Source: Clostridium sp. | GTDB lineage: Bacteria; Bacillota; Clostridia; Lachnospirales; Lachnospiraceae | Assembly: GCA_023663815.1 (NCBI GenBank) | Contig: JAMPGS010000003.1 | Coordinates: forward strand, 1-56,126 | DNA: 56,126 nt | Direction: 5' to 3' | Part shown: positions 1 through 8,157 of the stretch, in pieces | Layout: every line of letters starts with the position of its first letter | How positions within the stretch are numbered: the first letter of the stretch is position 1 | Notes under the pieces: model-generated | Told to the model about the DNA's origin: nothing | Seen by the model: the letters and a program-made list of their open reading frames with translations, nothing else | Databases searched by the model: none | Made by a program: the position numbers and the translations under genes

Positions 1-816
1 AAGCTTATTAGCCGGCGCAGCGACAGGGTTTTGTGCTGCTCCAAGAAAATGGCCGCCCTGGTGCGGGAAAATTACGGCTTTCAAAATACGCAGGCCCTGT
101 GGAATCCCTGCGATATTGAGGGCATACTGGCGCAGAGCAGGCAGGAGCCGGAGGAGGACATTGCCTTTTTTAGAACCGGAAGGAAGATTTTGGTTTCCAT
201 GGGGCGGGAGGACGATGTAAAGGGTTTCTGGCATCTTTTAAAGATATTTAGGAGGATTTGCGAGGAGGAAGAAAATGTGGGGCTTGCCGTTATCGGCGAG
301 GGAGAATTTGCGGAGTATAAGGAACTTGCCAAGGAATTGGGAATAGAGAAAGACCTGCTTTTTACAGGGCTGAAAAAAAATCCCTTTCCCTATCTGGCGG
401 AAAGTGATATTTATCTATTGACCTCCTTAAGCGAAGGGCTTCCCAACGGACTGGTGGAGGCTCTTGCCCTATCGCTTCCAATTGTGTCCGTCAACTGTAT
501 GTCGGGGCCGGCTGAAATTCTCCATGAGGATTTTCGGGAGGCGGAGGCCAAAAGGGAGGTTTTTAAAGGGGACTATGGGATTCTTACGCCCCCTCTTACG
601 CCGGGAAAAAACCTTTCCGTGAGCTGGGAGGAGGCCGGAGAAGGCCAGAGGGTTAAGCTGGAGGAAGCGGAGGAAACATTTGCCGACGCGGTGGTCATGC
701 TTTTGCGGGACGGGCGGCTTTATGAGAATTATCGCGGCAAAGGGCTGCTACGCGCAAAGGATTTTTCAATTGACAACTATATGGAAGGCTTGCTTTCCTG
801 TATGGAGAATTTATAA
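1..816 (+). CDS. Glycosyltransferase family 4 (5' end cut by window)
   Basis: The frame is open from base 1, so the start codon and most of the N-terminal Rossmann domain lie outside the window; an internal TTG at 31 is not a credible start. What remains is the C-terminal GT-B donor-binding domain. It carries a GREDDVKGF stretch typical of the region where GT4 enzymes begin this domain, then a VIGEGEF strand, then the E-x7-E signature EGLPNGLVEA that binds the nucleotide-sugar. The product would be a cytosolic or membrane-associated retaining sugar transferase acting on a lipid-linked glycan. The next gene starts at the base after its stop codon, so the two are co-transcribed. The acceptor and donor sugars cannot be told from the sequence. 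Confidence 0.88.
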   Translation, partial: KLISRRSDRVLCCSKKMAALVRENYGFQNTQALWNPCDIEGILAQSRQEPEEDIAFFRTGRKILVSMGREDDVKGFWHLLKIFRRICEEEENVGLAVIGEGEFAEYKELAKELGIEKDLLFTGLKKNPFPYLAESDIYLLTSLSEGLPNGLVEALALSLPIVSVNCMSGPAEILHEDFREAEAKREVFKGDYGILTPPLTPGKNLSVSWEEAGEGQRVKLEEAEETFADAVVMLLRDGRLYENYRGKGLLRAKDFSIDNYMEGLLSCMENL

Positions 817-2688
817 ATGTGCGGTATATGTGGATTTTTCAGTAAAAACCGGGTGACGGCGGAGCAATTGTCTCAGATGAACGACACCATGTATCATCGA
901 GGGCCCGACGATGCCGGAGCAGAGCTTTATCCGGCGGGGAACGGCTACGCGGTGGGGCTTGCCCAACGGCGTCTTGCCATTTTAGATTTATCGCCTTTAG
1001 GCCATCAGCCCATGTGTTCGGCGGATAAAAGGGTCAGTATCGTCTATAACGGGGAAGTTTATAATTTCCAAAAGCTTAAAGGAGAGCTTTCGGATTACCC
1101 TTTCGTATCTTCCTGCGATACGGAAGTGATTTTGGCGGCTTATTTAAAGTGGGGAATCGGCTGCATAGAGCGGTTAAACGGCATGTTTGCCATGGCAATT
1201 TTTGACAGGGAAAGGGACGAGCTGTTTCTTGTCCGGGATAGAATGGGCAAAAAGCCGCTGTATTACTGGACAGCGGACGGGAATCTTGTGTTTGCGTCGG
1301 AATTAAAGCCGATTTTTAAGTATCCGGGCTTTCAGGGAGAAATACGGCGGGAAGTACTTCCCCGGTATCTGTATCAGCAGTATCTGTGCGGGCCGGATAC
1401 CATTTTTCAGGGGGTAAAAAAGGTCTGTCCGGGAGAAATCGTCCGTTTTTCCAAAGGGAGGGTTAAAAAGTGGAAATATTGGGATTTAAGAAAAGTCAGC
1501 AGGGAAAAGAAAGCGGATCCTGTAAAAAGCTATGAACAGGCGAAGGAAGAGATGAAGGAGATACTGAAAACCGCCGTGAAGGAAAGGCTTGCGGCGGATG
1601 TGCCCATTGGAACGTTTTTAAGCGGAGGGTATGATTCCTCCCTTGTGACCGCCCTTGCCCAATCCGTCAGCGAGGAGCCCGTAAAGACTTTTTCTATTGG
1701 ATTCCATGAGGAGCGGTACAACGAGGCGGGGTACGCAAAGGAGGTTGCCTCCTATTTGGGCTGCGACCACACGGAGCTTTACATCGGCGAGAGGGATATG
1801 TTTTCTTTGGTGGAAAGTATTCCAACCTATTACGACGAGCCTTTTGCGGACAGCTCCCAAATTCCTTCCATGCTAGTGTCGGAGCTTGCAAGGAAAAAGG
1901 TGACGGTGGCCCTTTCCGGCGACGGCGGGGACGAGCTGTTTTGCGGTTATAATGTATACGATAAGGTGCGGCAGGCGCAGCTTTTGGATATTCCCGGCGC
2001 GGCCGCCGGATTTGTAGGGGATATTTTTCATATTACGGAAAAGTATCCGTTTAAGATGCGGGTGATTGCGGGAAACCGCAATAAGGAGGCAAAAACCCAG
2101 TTTATTGCGGGGAATAATATACGGATAGCGGAAAGCATGGCGGGGGCAGGGGAAGGGCAATTGCCCTGCTATTATCCTTTTGAGAGCGCCTATCAGGAGA
2201 AAAACTGGCAGGAGCGGCGGATGCTGTTAGATATGGAAACTTATCTTCCGGGGGATATTTTGTGCAAGGTGGACAGGGCTTCCATGAAATATTCGTTGGA
2301 GGCAAGGTGCCCTATACTGGATACCAATGTGGTGGAGTACTCTTTTCGGCTGCCCCACAGGTTTAAGTATGAAAAGGGAAATAAAAAGAGAATTTTAAAG
2401 GACATTGCTTATGATTTTGTACCGGAAAAGCTCTTGGAGCGGCCCAAAAAGGGATTCAGCGTGCCGCTGGATAAGTGGCTTAGGGGCCCTTTGAAGGAGC
2501 AGGTATTGTCCTACGGCAGCAGGGAATTTTTGGCAGGGCAGGGGATTTTTCAGCCGGATTTTGTCAGCAGCTTTCTTGAGCGGTACATGCAAAAGGGAGA
2601 CGGCGGAGCGGGAAGCGGAGAGAATTATTCCAGAATTTTGTGGGCGTTCCTTGTCTTTCAAAAGTGGTTTGAAGCTTATATGAAATAG
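817..2688 (+). CDS. asnB: Asparagine synthase (glutamine-hydrolysing) family protein
   Basis: 623 residues, the usual AsnB length. It begins MCGICGF, so the mature N-terminal nucleophile Cys2 of the class II glutamine amidotransferase domain is present, followed by YHRGPDD (27-32), RRLAILDLS (51-59) and NGEVYN (78-83). The synthase domain has the ATP pyrophosphatase loop SGGYDSS at 269-275 and a later SGDGGDE. It should transfer glutamine-derived ammonia to an adenylated carboxylate. Housekeeping asparagine synthesis is possible. However, it is locked between GT4 genes (start immediately after the upstream stop), and asparagine-synthase-like proteins in O-antigen loci, such as WbpS of Pseudomonas, are proposed to amidate uronic acids. 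An uronamide role is therefore my inference. A paralogue lies at 5031-6983. Confidence 0.93.
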   Translation: MCGICGFFSKNRVTAEQLSQMNDTMYHRGPDDAGAELYPAGNGYAVGLAQRRLAILDLSPLGHQPMCSADKRVSIVYNGEVYNFQKLKGELSDYPFVSSCDTEVILAAYLKWGIGCIERLNGMFAMAIFDRERDELFLVRDRMGKKPLYYWTADGNLVFASELKPIFKYPGFQGEIRREVLPRYLYQQYLCGPDTIFQGVKKVCPGEIVRFSKGRVKKWKYWDLRKVSREKKADPVKSYEQAKEEMKEILKTAVKERLAADVPIGTFLSGGYDSSLVTALAQSVSEEPVKTFSIGFHEERYNEAGYAKEVASYLGCDHTELYIGERDMFSLVESIPTYYDEPFADSSQIPSMLVSELARKKVTVALSGDGGDELFCGYNVYDKVRQAQLLDIPGAAAGFVGDIFHITEKYPFKMRVIAGNRNKEAKTQFIAGNNIRIAESMAGAGEGQLPCYYPFESAYQEKNWQERRMLLDMETYLPGDILCKVDRASMKYSLEARCPILDTNVVEYSFRLPHRFKYEKGNKKRILKDIAYDFVPEKLLERPKKGFSVPLDKWLRGPLKEQVLSYGSREFLAGQGIFQPDFVSSFLERYMQKGDGGAGSGENYSRILWAFLVFQKWFEAYMK

Positions 2689-2698
2689 GGCTGGTAAA

Positions 2699-2717
2699 GG
2701 CCTCTGCGGGGGAGGCC
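2699..2717 (+). other. Intergenic hairpin between asnB and GT4
   Basis: GGCCTC (2699-2704) and GAGGCC (2712-2717) form a perfect 6-bp stem around a 7-base G-rich loop, in the 50-base gap before the next GT4. No T-run follows, so it is not a classical terminator. It may slow polymerase or protect an mRNA end. The downstream gene has only a weak GGAA-type ribosome site. Confidence 0.35.
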
Positions 2718-2738
2718 CTGCGGAAACGGAAAAGCAAA

Positions 2739-3896
2739 ATGAAGAAACGAAAAATTATATTTCACATTAATAGTCTTGGAAAGGGCGGAGCCGAGCGGGT
2801 TTTGACGGTGCTGGCCGGGTATTTTGCGCGGGAGGGGAACGACGTTACCATTGTGACCCTCTGGCGGGCGGACAACGAGTACGAGATGGCGGAGGGGATA
2901 AAACGGATTAATCTAGGCGATAATCTGGAAAAGAAAGGGAGGATTTCCCTTGCGGTGAGGCGGTTTACCGATTTGAGAGGGGTTATAAAAAGGGAGCGGC
3001 CCGATATTGTGATATCCTTTTGCATGAAAGCAAATTTTCGGAGCAGTCTGGCTATGATAGGGATGAAAACGCCCCTGCTTATTTCTGTGAGAAGCGACCC
3101 GCAAATTGACTATGCCCCTCACCGGCGGCTGACAAAATGGATGGAGAAAAAGGCTGCGGGCTGCGTGTTCCAGACAGGCGACGCGCAGGCTTTTTTTGGA
3201 AAGCGGCTTCAGGAAAAGTCCCGAATTATCTGGAATCCTATCAATGAGAAATATCTGCCGGAGAACAGAAAAGGGAATGTCGGCGGGGGAAAAAAGGAAG
3301 AAAAAGATGAAAAAATAAGCGGCGGGGAAAGGGATAAGGCGATAAAAAACTGTATTGTCACCGTGGGGAGAATCACCTTTGAGAAAAATCAAATGCTGCT
3401 TGTGAAAGCTTTCGCCAAGATAAAAGATAAATTCCCGGAAATGAAGATACGGATTTATGGGGAAGGAATTGGGGGCGAGGCGTGGAAGGAGCTGGATAGG
3501 TATATCCGCCAAAACGCCATGGAAGAAAAAGTGGAATTTATGGGACAGTGCAGCACCCTTGAAAAAGAGCTTAGCGGCGCGGCGCTGTTTGTGCTGCCCT
3601 CCAACTATGAGGGAATGTCAAACGCTTTGATGGAGGCCATGGCAATGGGGCTTCCCGTGATTGCCACGGACTGCCCCTGCGGCGGCTCGGCTATGCTGAT
3701 TGAGGACGGCGCATCCGGGCTTTTGGTTCCCACAGGGGACGAGGAAAAGCTGGCGGCGGCCATGGAAAGGGTTTTGTCCGACAGGGAATTTGCCGGAAGG
3801 CTGGCGGAAAACGCGGAAAAGCTGGCAGAGAAAGCAGCGCCAGTAAAAATATGTGAAAAGTGGCGGGATTACGTGGAGGAGCTTATAGGTAATTAA
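2739..3896 (+). CDS. Glycosyltransferase family 4
   Basis: 385-residue GT-B protein of the GT4 family. The N-terminal domain opens with INSLGKGGAERV, the glycine-rich acceptor-side loop common in capsule GT4 enzymes. The C-terminal domain has VGRITFEKNQ, IYGEG and the E-x7-E signature EGMSNALMEA, followed by TDCPCGG, which contacts the donor sugar. Between the two domains (about residues 175-205) is an insertion rich in Lys, Glu and Gly (GGGKKEEKDEK) that looks like a flexible linker and is absent from the neighbouring GT4 at 3908. The two adjacent GT4s are clearly related. The function would be addition of one sugar to the lipid-linked repeat unit on the cytosolic face; the specificity is unknown. 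Confidence 0.9.
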   Translation: MKKRKIIFHINSLGKGGAERVLTVLAGYFAREGNDVTIVTLWRADNEYEMAEGIKRINLGDNLEKKGRISLAVRRFTDLRGVIKRERPDIVISFCMKANFRSSLAMIGMKTPLLISVRSDPQIDYAPHRRLTKWMEKKAAGCVFQTGDAQAFFGKRLQEKSRIIWNPINEKYLPENRKGNVGGGKKEEKDEKISGGERDKAIKNCIVTVGRITFEKNQMLLVKAFAKIKDKFPEMKIRIYGEGIGGEAWKELDRYIRQNAMEEKVEFMGQCSTLEKELSGAALFVLPSNYEGMSNALMEAMAMGLPVIATDCPCGGSAMLIEDGASGLLVPTGDEEKLAAAMERVLSDREFAGRLAENAEKLAEKAAPVKICEKWRDYVEELIGN

Positions 3897-3907
3897 AGGG
3901 GATGGAA

Positions 3908-5002
3908 ATGATAAAAACGGTGGCACTGTATATCAGTAGCGCCAGCAAGGGAGGCGCGGAGAGAGTTGTCATGAATCTTGCGGAATATTTTTGCCAAGAA
4001 GGCTACCGCGTTCTGCTGGTTACCACAAGAGTGGTAAAAGAAGAATATCCTTTGCCGGAGGGCGTGGAAAGAATCATCTCGGAGCCGGGCCCGCGGGAGC
4101 TTTCCGGGGGACGGATTGCTAATTTTACGGCAAGGTTTTGCAAGCTTCGGGGAATTTGGAAGAAGGAGCGGCCGGATGTGATTCTTTCTTTTATTGGAAA
4201 AAATAATATGATGGCAATACTGACGGCGGCGGGGCTGAAAATTCCCGTGGCGGTTTCGGTGCGGGGAGAGCCCACCGAGGAGTATTACAATAGATGGCTG
4301 CGTCTTATGGCAAAGGGGCTGTTTTGCTTTGCCAGCGGGGTAATATTGCAGACGAAGCGTTGCTATGACTTTTTCCCAAAAGCTGTGAGAAAGAAAGCCG
4401 TGACCTTGCGGAATCCCGTTCACGCGAATTTCTTTCGGGAAAGATTTGAGGGGGAGCGGGAAAAGACGATTGTGGCGGTGGGCCGGATTGATGAAAATAA
4501 AAACCATAAGCTCTTGATTGAAGCCTTTGGTGGGATTGCCGGAAAGTTCCCGGAGTATCGGCTTGTTATTTACGGCGAGGGGGAAAAGCGGAAGGAGCTG
4601 CGGGAGCTGTCCGCCGCTTTGGGATTGGAGGATAGGATTTTCCTGCCGGGGAATGTGGACAATGTTGCGGAGCTTATTTACAAAGCGCAGGTTTTTGTGC
4701 TGCCCTCCAACACCGAGGGGATGCCCAATACCTTGCTTGAGGCGATGCTCTTGGGGCTTACGGTGATTTCCACGGACTGCCCCTGCGGAGGGCCCGCGGA
4801 GCTGATTCGGCATGGGACGAACGGCCTGCTGATTCCTGCGGGAGATGTGAAGAAAATGGAGGAAGCCTTAGAGCTGGTTCTTGGAGACCTGCGCAGGGCG
4901 GACGAGATGGGAAGGGAAGCGGCAAAGCTTAAGGAGGAATATAAGGCGGAGAAGGTTTACGAAAGCTGGAAAAGGTATTTGGAAAAGCTGGCGGGAGAAT
5001 AA
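3908..5002 (+). CDS. Glycosyltransferase family 4
   Basis: 364 residues if started at the ATG at 3908, which sits 6 bases after AAAGGGG (3895-3901). The ATG at 3902 abuts that site and is unlikely. The N-terminus reads YISSASKGGAERVV, matching the same loop in the upstream GT4. The C-terminal domain has VGRIDENKNHKLL, the E-x7-E signature EGMPNTLLEA and STDCPCGGPAEL. This is a cytosolic retaining sugar transferase of the polysaccharide pathway. Resemblance to 2739-3896 in both termini, together with two flanking asnB genes, suggests local duplication of a GT4-asnB pair. The donor sugar cannot be read from sequence. Confidence 0.9.
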   Translation: MIKTVALYISSASKGGAERVVMNLAEYFCQEGYRVLLVTTRVVKEEYPLPEGVERIISEPGPRELSGGRIANFTARFCKLRGIWKKERPDVILSFIGKNNMMAILTAAGLKIPVAVSVRGEPTEEYYNRWLRLMAKGLFCFASGVILQTKRCYDFFPKAVRKKAVTLRNPVHANFFRERFEGEREKTIVAVGRIDENKNHKLLIEAFGGIAGKFPEYRLVIYGEGEKRKELRELSAALGLEDRIFLPGNVDNVAELIYKAQVFVLPSNTEGMPNTLLEAMLLGLTVISTDCPCGGPAELIRHGTNGLLIPAGDVKKMEEALELVLGDLRRADEMGREAAKLKEEYKAEKVYESWKRYLEKLAGE

Positions 5003-5030
5003 AAGGCCGCAGGGCGGCGGGAGGAAGTAT

Positions 5031-6983
5031 ATGTGCGGGATAGCCGGATTTTGTAATTTTAAGGGAAATAGGGAAAACAATATAGAGCGCATGAAAGAGA
5101 GGCTGTACCATCGGGGCCCTGACGCCGGGGGAACGTATCTTTCCGAGGACGGACAGGTGGTCTTTGGGCATAGGCGGCTTTCCATTGTGGATTTGTCCGA
5201 AAACGGCGCGCAGCCCATGACCTCCCACAGCGGGCGGTTTGTGATTACCTACAATGGAGAAATTTACAACTATAAAAAAATCGCCAAGAAGCTTTTGGAC
5301 GAGAAGCAGGCCGATAAATTTAGGGGAAGTTCCGACACGGAGGTTCTCCTTGAGGCTGTGGAGGCTTACGGGGTAAAGAAAGCAATTTCCCTCTGCAAGG
5401 GAATGTTTGCCATTGCCCTATATGATAAGAAGGAACAGTGCGTTTATTTGATTCGTGATAGAATCGGTGAAAAGCCTTTGTATTACGGGCAAGTGGGGGA
5501 AAGCTTTGCCTTTGCCTCCGACGTGGGAGCAATTAGGGTGCTTGAGGGATTTCGGAACGGGATTAACAGGGCCGTCCTCACCCTTTACTTTACCCATGGG
5601 TATATTCCGGCCCCCTATTCTATTTATGAGGATATTTATAAGCTGGAACCGGGAACCATCTTAAAAATGCGATTGCCCTTCCGCAGCTTAAAAGATGCGG
5701 AGACAGAGAGCTACTGGTCGATGAAGGAGGCGGCAAAAAAAGGACAGTCCCATCTTTTTACCGGGACGCCAAAGGATGCGGCGGACGAGCTGGAGCGGCT
5801 CCTAAAGGAGTCCATCTCCGAGCAGATGGCTGCGGACGTTCCCGTGGGGGCTTTCCTTTCGGCGGGGATTGATTCTAGCACGGTGGTCGCCCTGATGCAG
5901 TCGTTAAATAAAGGGAAGGTGAAAAGCTTTACCATCGGCATGGAGGAAAAGGATTACGACGAGGCGGTGTACGCAAAGGAGATTGCGGCCCATTTGGGGA
6001 CGGAGCACACGGAGCTTTATATTACCGACGAGGACGCAAAAGCGGTGATTCCAAAGCTTGCGGGCATGTTTGGGGAGCCTTTTGCGGATTCCTCCCAGAT
6101 TCCTACCTATCTGGTGAGTAAAATGACGAGGGAGCATGTGACGGTGTCCCTTTCCGGGGACGGCGGGGACGAGCTGTTCTGCGGCTACACCTCTTACGCT
6201 TCTGTGGAGCGCATTTGGAATAAAATGAAGGGAATTCCTTATTTTATCCGAAAGCCCTGCAGCCAGTTGATACTTCACAGCCCGTTAGTTCACAAGCCTA
6301 TTTATCAGGTGAAGGGAAAGCTTCTTGGAGCTAAGGGACCGTCAGATTTGTATATCTGCTCCGGCGAGACGGAACCGCTGGCCGGGCAAATCAGCCTTGA
6401 CAGGAGAAGCTGCAGCTATAAATACAGCGAATATGAGCCGGGCTATTTAAAGGAGCCCAACCACAATATTATGCTGATGGATATGCTGATGTACCACCCC
6501 GACGACATTTTGGTAAAGGTTGACAGGACGGCGATGGCCGTCTCGCTGGAAACCAGAGTGCCTATGCTGGACAAGGATGTGGTGGAGTTTGCATGGAGCC
6601 TGCCTATTGATTATAAGAGGCAGATTGGAGCGCAGGGCGGCGCGGGAGGCAGCATGGCGGAAAGCAGCATAGAGGGGTATCATTATGTGGGAAAAAGAGT
6701 GCTGAGGGACGTGCTCTACCGCTATGTGCCGCGGGAAATGATGGAGCGGCCCAAAAAAGGCTTCAGCATCCCCATAGATAAATGGCTCCGCCAGACCGAG
6801 CTAAAGAGCTGGGCGGAGGAGCTGCTTGACAAAAATGCGCTAAAACGGCAGGGGATTTTAAACCCCGATGTGGTTTGGAAAATTTGGAAGGATTTTATCG
6901 ACGGGGGACAGTGGCGTATTCAAATTTGGTATATTTTGATGTTTCAGGAGTGGCTCCGGCAGGAAGCGAAATTTAAGTGGTAA
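5031..6983 (+). CDS. asnB: Asparagine synthase (glutamine-hydrolysing) family protein, second copy
   Basis: 650 residues from the ATG at 5031, preceded by GGGAGGAAG. The open frame extends upstream into the GT4 gene, but the family start MCGIAGF and its catalytic Cys2 define the true start. The glutaminase domain has YHRGPDAGG (27-34), HRRLSIVDLS (47-56) and NGEIYN (75-80). The synthase loop is SAGIDSS at 277-283, followed by SGDGGDE. Compared with the copy at 817 it carries an extra Gly-Ala-rich insert near residues 535-550 (AQGGAGGSMAESS). It is complete and probably active as a glutamine-dependent amide-forming ligase. Two intact copies in 7 kb argue for a glycan-modifying rather than only an amino-acid role, but that is inference. 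Confidence 0.92.
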   Translation: MCGIAGFCNFKGNRENNIERMKERLYHRGPDAGGTYLSEDGQVVFGHRRLSIVDLSENGAQPMTSHSGRFVITYNGEIYNYKKIAKKLLDEKQADKFRGSSDTEVLLEAVEAYGVKKAISLCKGMFAIALYDKKEQCVYLIRDRIGEKPLYYGQVGESFAFASDVGAIRVLEGFRNGINRAVLTLYFTHGYIPAPYSIYEDIYKLEPGTILKMRLPFRSLKDAETESYWSMKEAAKKGQSHLFTGTPKDAADELERLLKESISEQMAADVPVGAFLSAGIDSSTVVALMQSLNKGKVKSFTIGMEEKDYDEAVYAKEIAAHLGTEHTELYITDEDAKAVIPKLAGMFGEPFADSSQIPTYLVSKMTREHVTVSLSGDGGDELFCGYTSYASVERIWNKMKGIPYFIRKPCSQLILHSPLVHKPIYQVKGKLLGAKGPSDLYICSGETEPLAGQISLDRRSCSYKYSEYEPGYLKEPNHNIMLMDMLMYHPDDILVKVDRTAMAVSLETRVPMLDKDVVEFAWSLPIDYKRQIGAQGGAGGSMAESSIEGYHYVGKRVLRDVLYRYVPREMMERPKKGFSIPIDKWLRQTELKSWAEELLDKNALKRQGILNPDVVWKIWKDFIDGGQWRIQIWYILMFQEWLRQEAKFKW

Positions 6984-6999
6984 AAGAGTGCGGGAGGTT

Positions 7000-7066
7000 C
7001 TGCAGCTTAGCGGTTTTTTGCAGTCTGGGGAAGCTCCTGCAGCTTAGCGGTTTTTGGCGGTCTGGG
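7000..7066. repeat. Imperfect direct repeat in the convergent gap
   Basis: About 30 bases beginning CTGCAGCTTAGCGG are repeated at 7000-7029 and 7037-7066, with a T-tract in each copy (TTTTTT, TTTTT). They lie between the ends of the plus-strand asnB and the minus-strand SGNH gene. The T-tracts follow only weak pairing (AAGCT/AGCTT around a 5-base loop in front of the second copy). A transcription-end role for the leftward or rightward unit is plausible but not shown. Confidence 0.5.
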
Positions 7067-7077
7067 ACGCCCCTGCC

Positions 7078-8139
7078 TTAATCGTAAATGCCGTCGTAAT
7101 CGTAGCTGGAATAAAATTCTTTTTCCTGCGCCAGCTTTTCAAGATAGTTTTCTTTTGTGACAAGTCCCGTGTCCTCCGCTATCCAGCCGAGGATGCGGGA
7201 ATTAATTTCCGCGGAGTAATGGCCGCTGTCGCTGTAGCAGTCGGGATTGCAAATCACGTCGTACTGGTCGAAGAAGTTGTAAAGCTTTACATTGGGATAT
7301 TCAAGCAACAGCTCCGTCGCGGCCTGCTCCGCCTGAAGCTGCCTTATTAGGATACCTTTTAGGTGGAGGGAATCCCAATAGCAGATACTGTAGGGGGAAT
7401 AAAAAATATAAAAGGTAACGTCGGGATACCGCTCTATCACACTTGTAACGTTGGCTGTGATAGTTTGTGCGACGGCCTGCGCATGTTCCTCGGTGAAATT
7501 AGGGTTTGCCTCCGGCTTTACGCTGTCCCGGTCGTAGGATGCGAGAATCTGCTCCAGCCCGGTTTCAAATTGAAAGGAAGAATACTCGTCCATGGTGGTG
7601 CCGGGCGAGCCGGAAAGGGTTAGCGCAAGGTTGGGCAGGACGTTGTGGTAAAAGACCGACTTGTTAAATAAATAAGACACGTCGTTAAATGGATTATCAT
7701 CGTATAAATAAACAGGGTAGGATTCATATTGGGCCCAGTCATAGTCCCGAAGCAGCCCGTTGTAATCCAGCGTCCAAAGAACGGCGGTAATATTTTTATT
7801 TCTGGAAAGGGCCCTATTTAGGTTATCTGCAATCTCCTGATAGCCTGCGCCGGAGAAGGCTTCCTTTACCGAATTTGTGCCGAAGAGGGCGTCCATCTCG
7901 CTGGGCTTAAAATTCTGCGCCATGGAGGTTCCCGTTATCAGGGCGTCAAAATCAAAATGTCTGGAGATGCCGTCGTTGGTGTAGCGTTCGTCGGACATGA
8001 GGCAGGATAAAAAGGGATAGGGCTTGTGATAGTGAAAGTAAGGGTCCACAAGAAAGACGATAAGGGCCGTAAGGCACAACAGCCCCGCCAGCGTCAGTAT
8101 GCAGTTTCTAAACCATTTCTTGGCCTCCATTTGTCTCAT
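7078..8139 (-). CDS. SGNH-hydrolase-like membrane-anchored protein (MBOAT partner)
   Basis: 353 residues with one N-terminal membrane helix (about 11-31) and an extracytoplasmic domain. The pattern fits the SGNH/GDSL fold: GTSM with candidate nucleophile Ser72 in a block I position, and DSGH with Asp304 and His307 in the C-terminal catalytic position. It lies 18 bases behind the MBOAT gene; its AGGAAAGG site (8152-8159) overlaps that gene's stop codon, so the two are probably translationally coupled. Pairs of an MBOAT with an SGNH-like protein (AlgI with AlgJ/AlgX, PatA with PatB, DltB with DltD) transfer acyl groups to exported polymers. This one is expected to finish O-acylation of the glycan outside the membrane. 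Overall similarity to characterised members is low, so the acyl group and target are unknown. Confidence 0.7.
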   Translation of the reverse strand: MRQMEAKKWFRNCILTLAGLLCLTALIVFLVDPYFHYHKPYPFLSCLMSDERYTNDGISRHFDFDALITGTSMAQNFKPSEMDALFGTNSVKEAFSGAGYQEIADNLNRALSRNKNITAVLWTLDYNGLLRDYDWAQYESYPVYLYDDNPFNDVSYLFNKSVFYHNVLPNLALTLSGSPGTTMDEYSSFQFETGLEQILASYDRDSVKPEANPNFTEEHAQAVAQTITANVTSVIERYPDVTFYIFYSPYSICYWDSLHLKGILIRQLQAEQAATELLLEYPNVKLYNFFDQYDVICNPDCYSDSGHYSAEINSRILGWIAEDTGLVTKENYLEKLAQEKEFYSSYDYDGIYD

Positions 8140-8157
8140 AAATCTATCTAGCCTTTC

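Noticed and set aside
2913..3512. Minus-strand open frame of 199 codons
   Set aside because: Lies wholly inside the GT4 at 2739-3896 and has an unlikely composition.
3893..4813. Minus-strand open frame of 306 codons opposite a GT4 gene
   Set aside because: No recognisable domain or ribosome site; explained as a shadow of the G+C-rich plus-strand GT4 gene.
4881..5030. Fifty-codon N-terminal extension of the second asnB
   Set aside because: AsnB needs Cys at position 2; the ATG at 5031 gives MCGI and has a good GGGAGGAAG site, while the extension overlaps the GT4 coding end.
7000..7066. Insertion-sequence ends or attachment site
   Set aside because: The repeats are direct, short and adjacent, with no transposase or integrase nearby.
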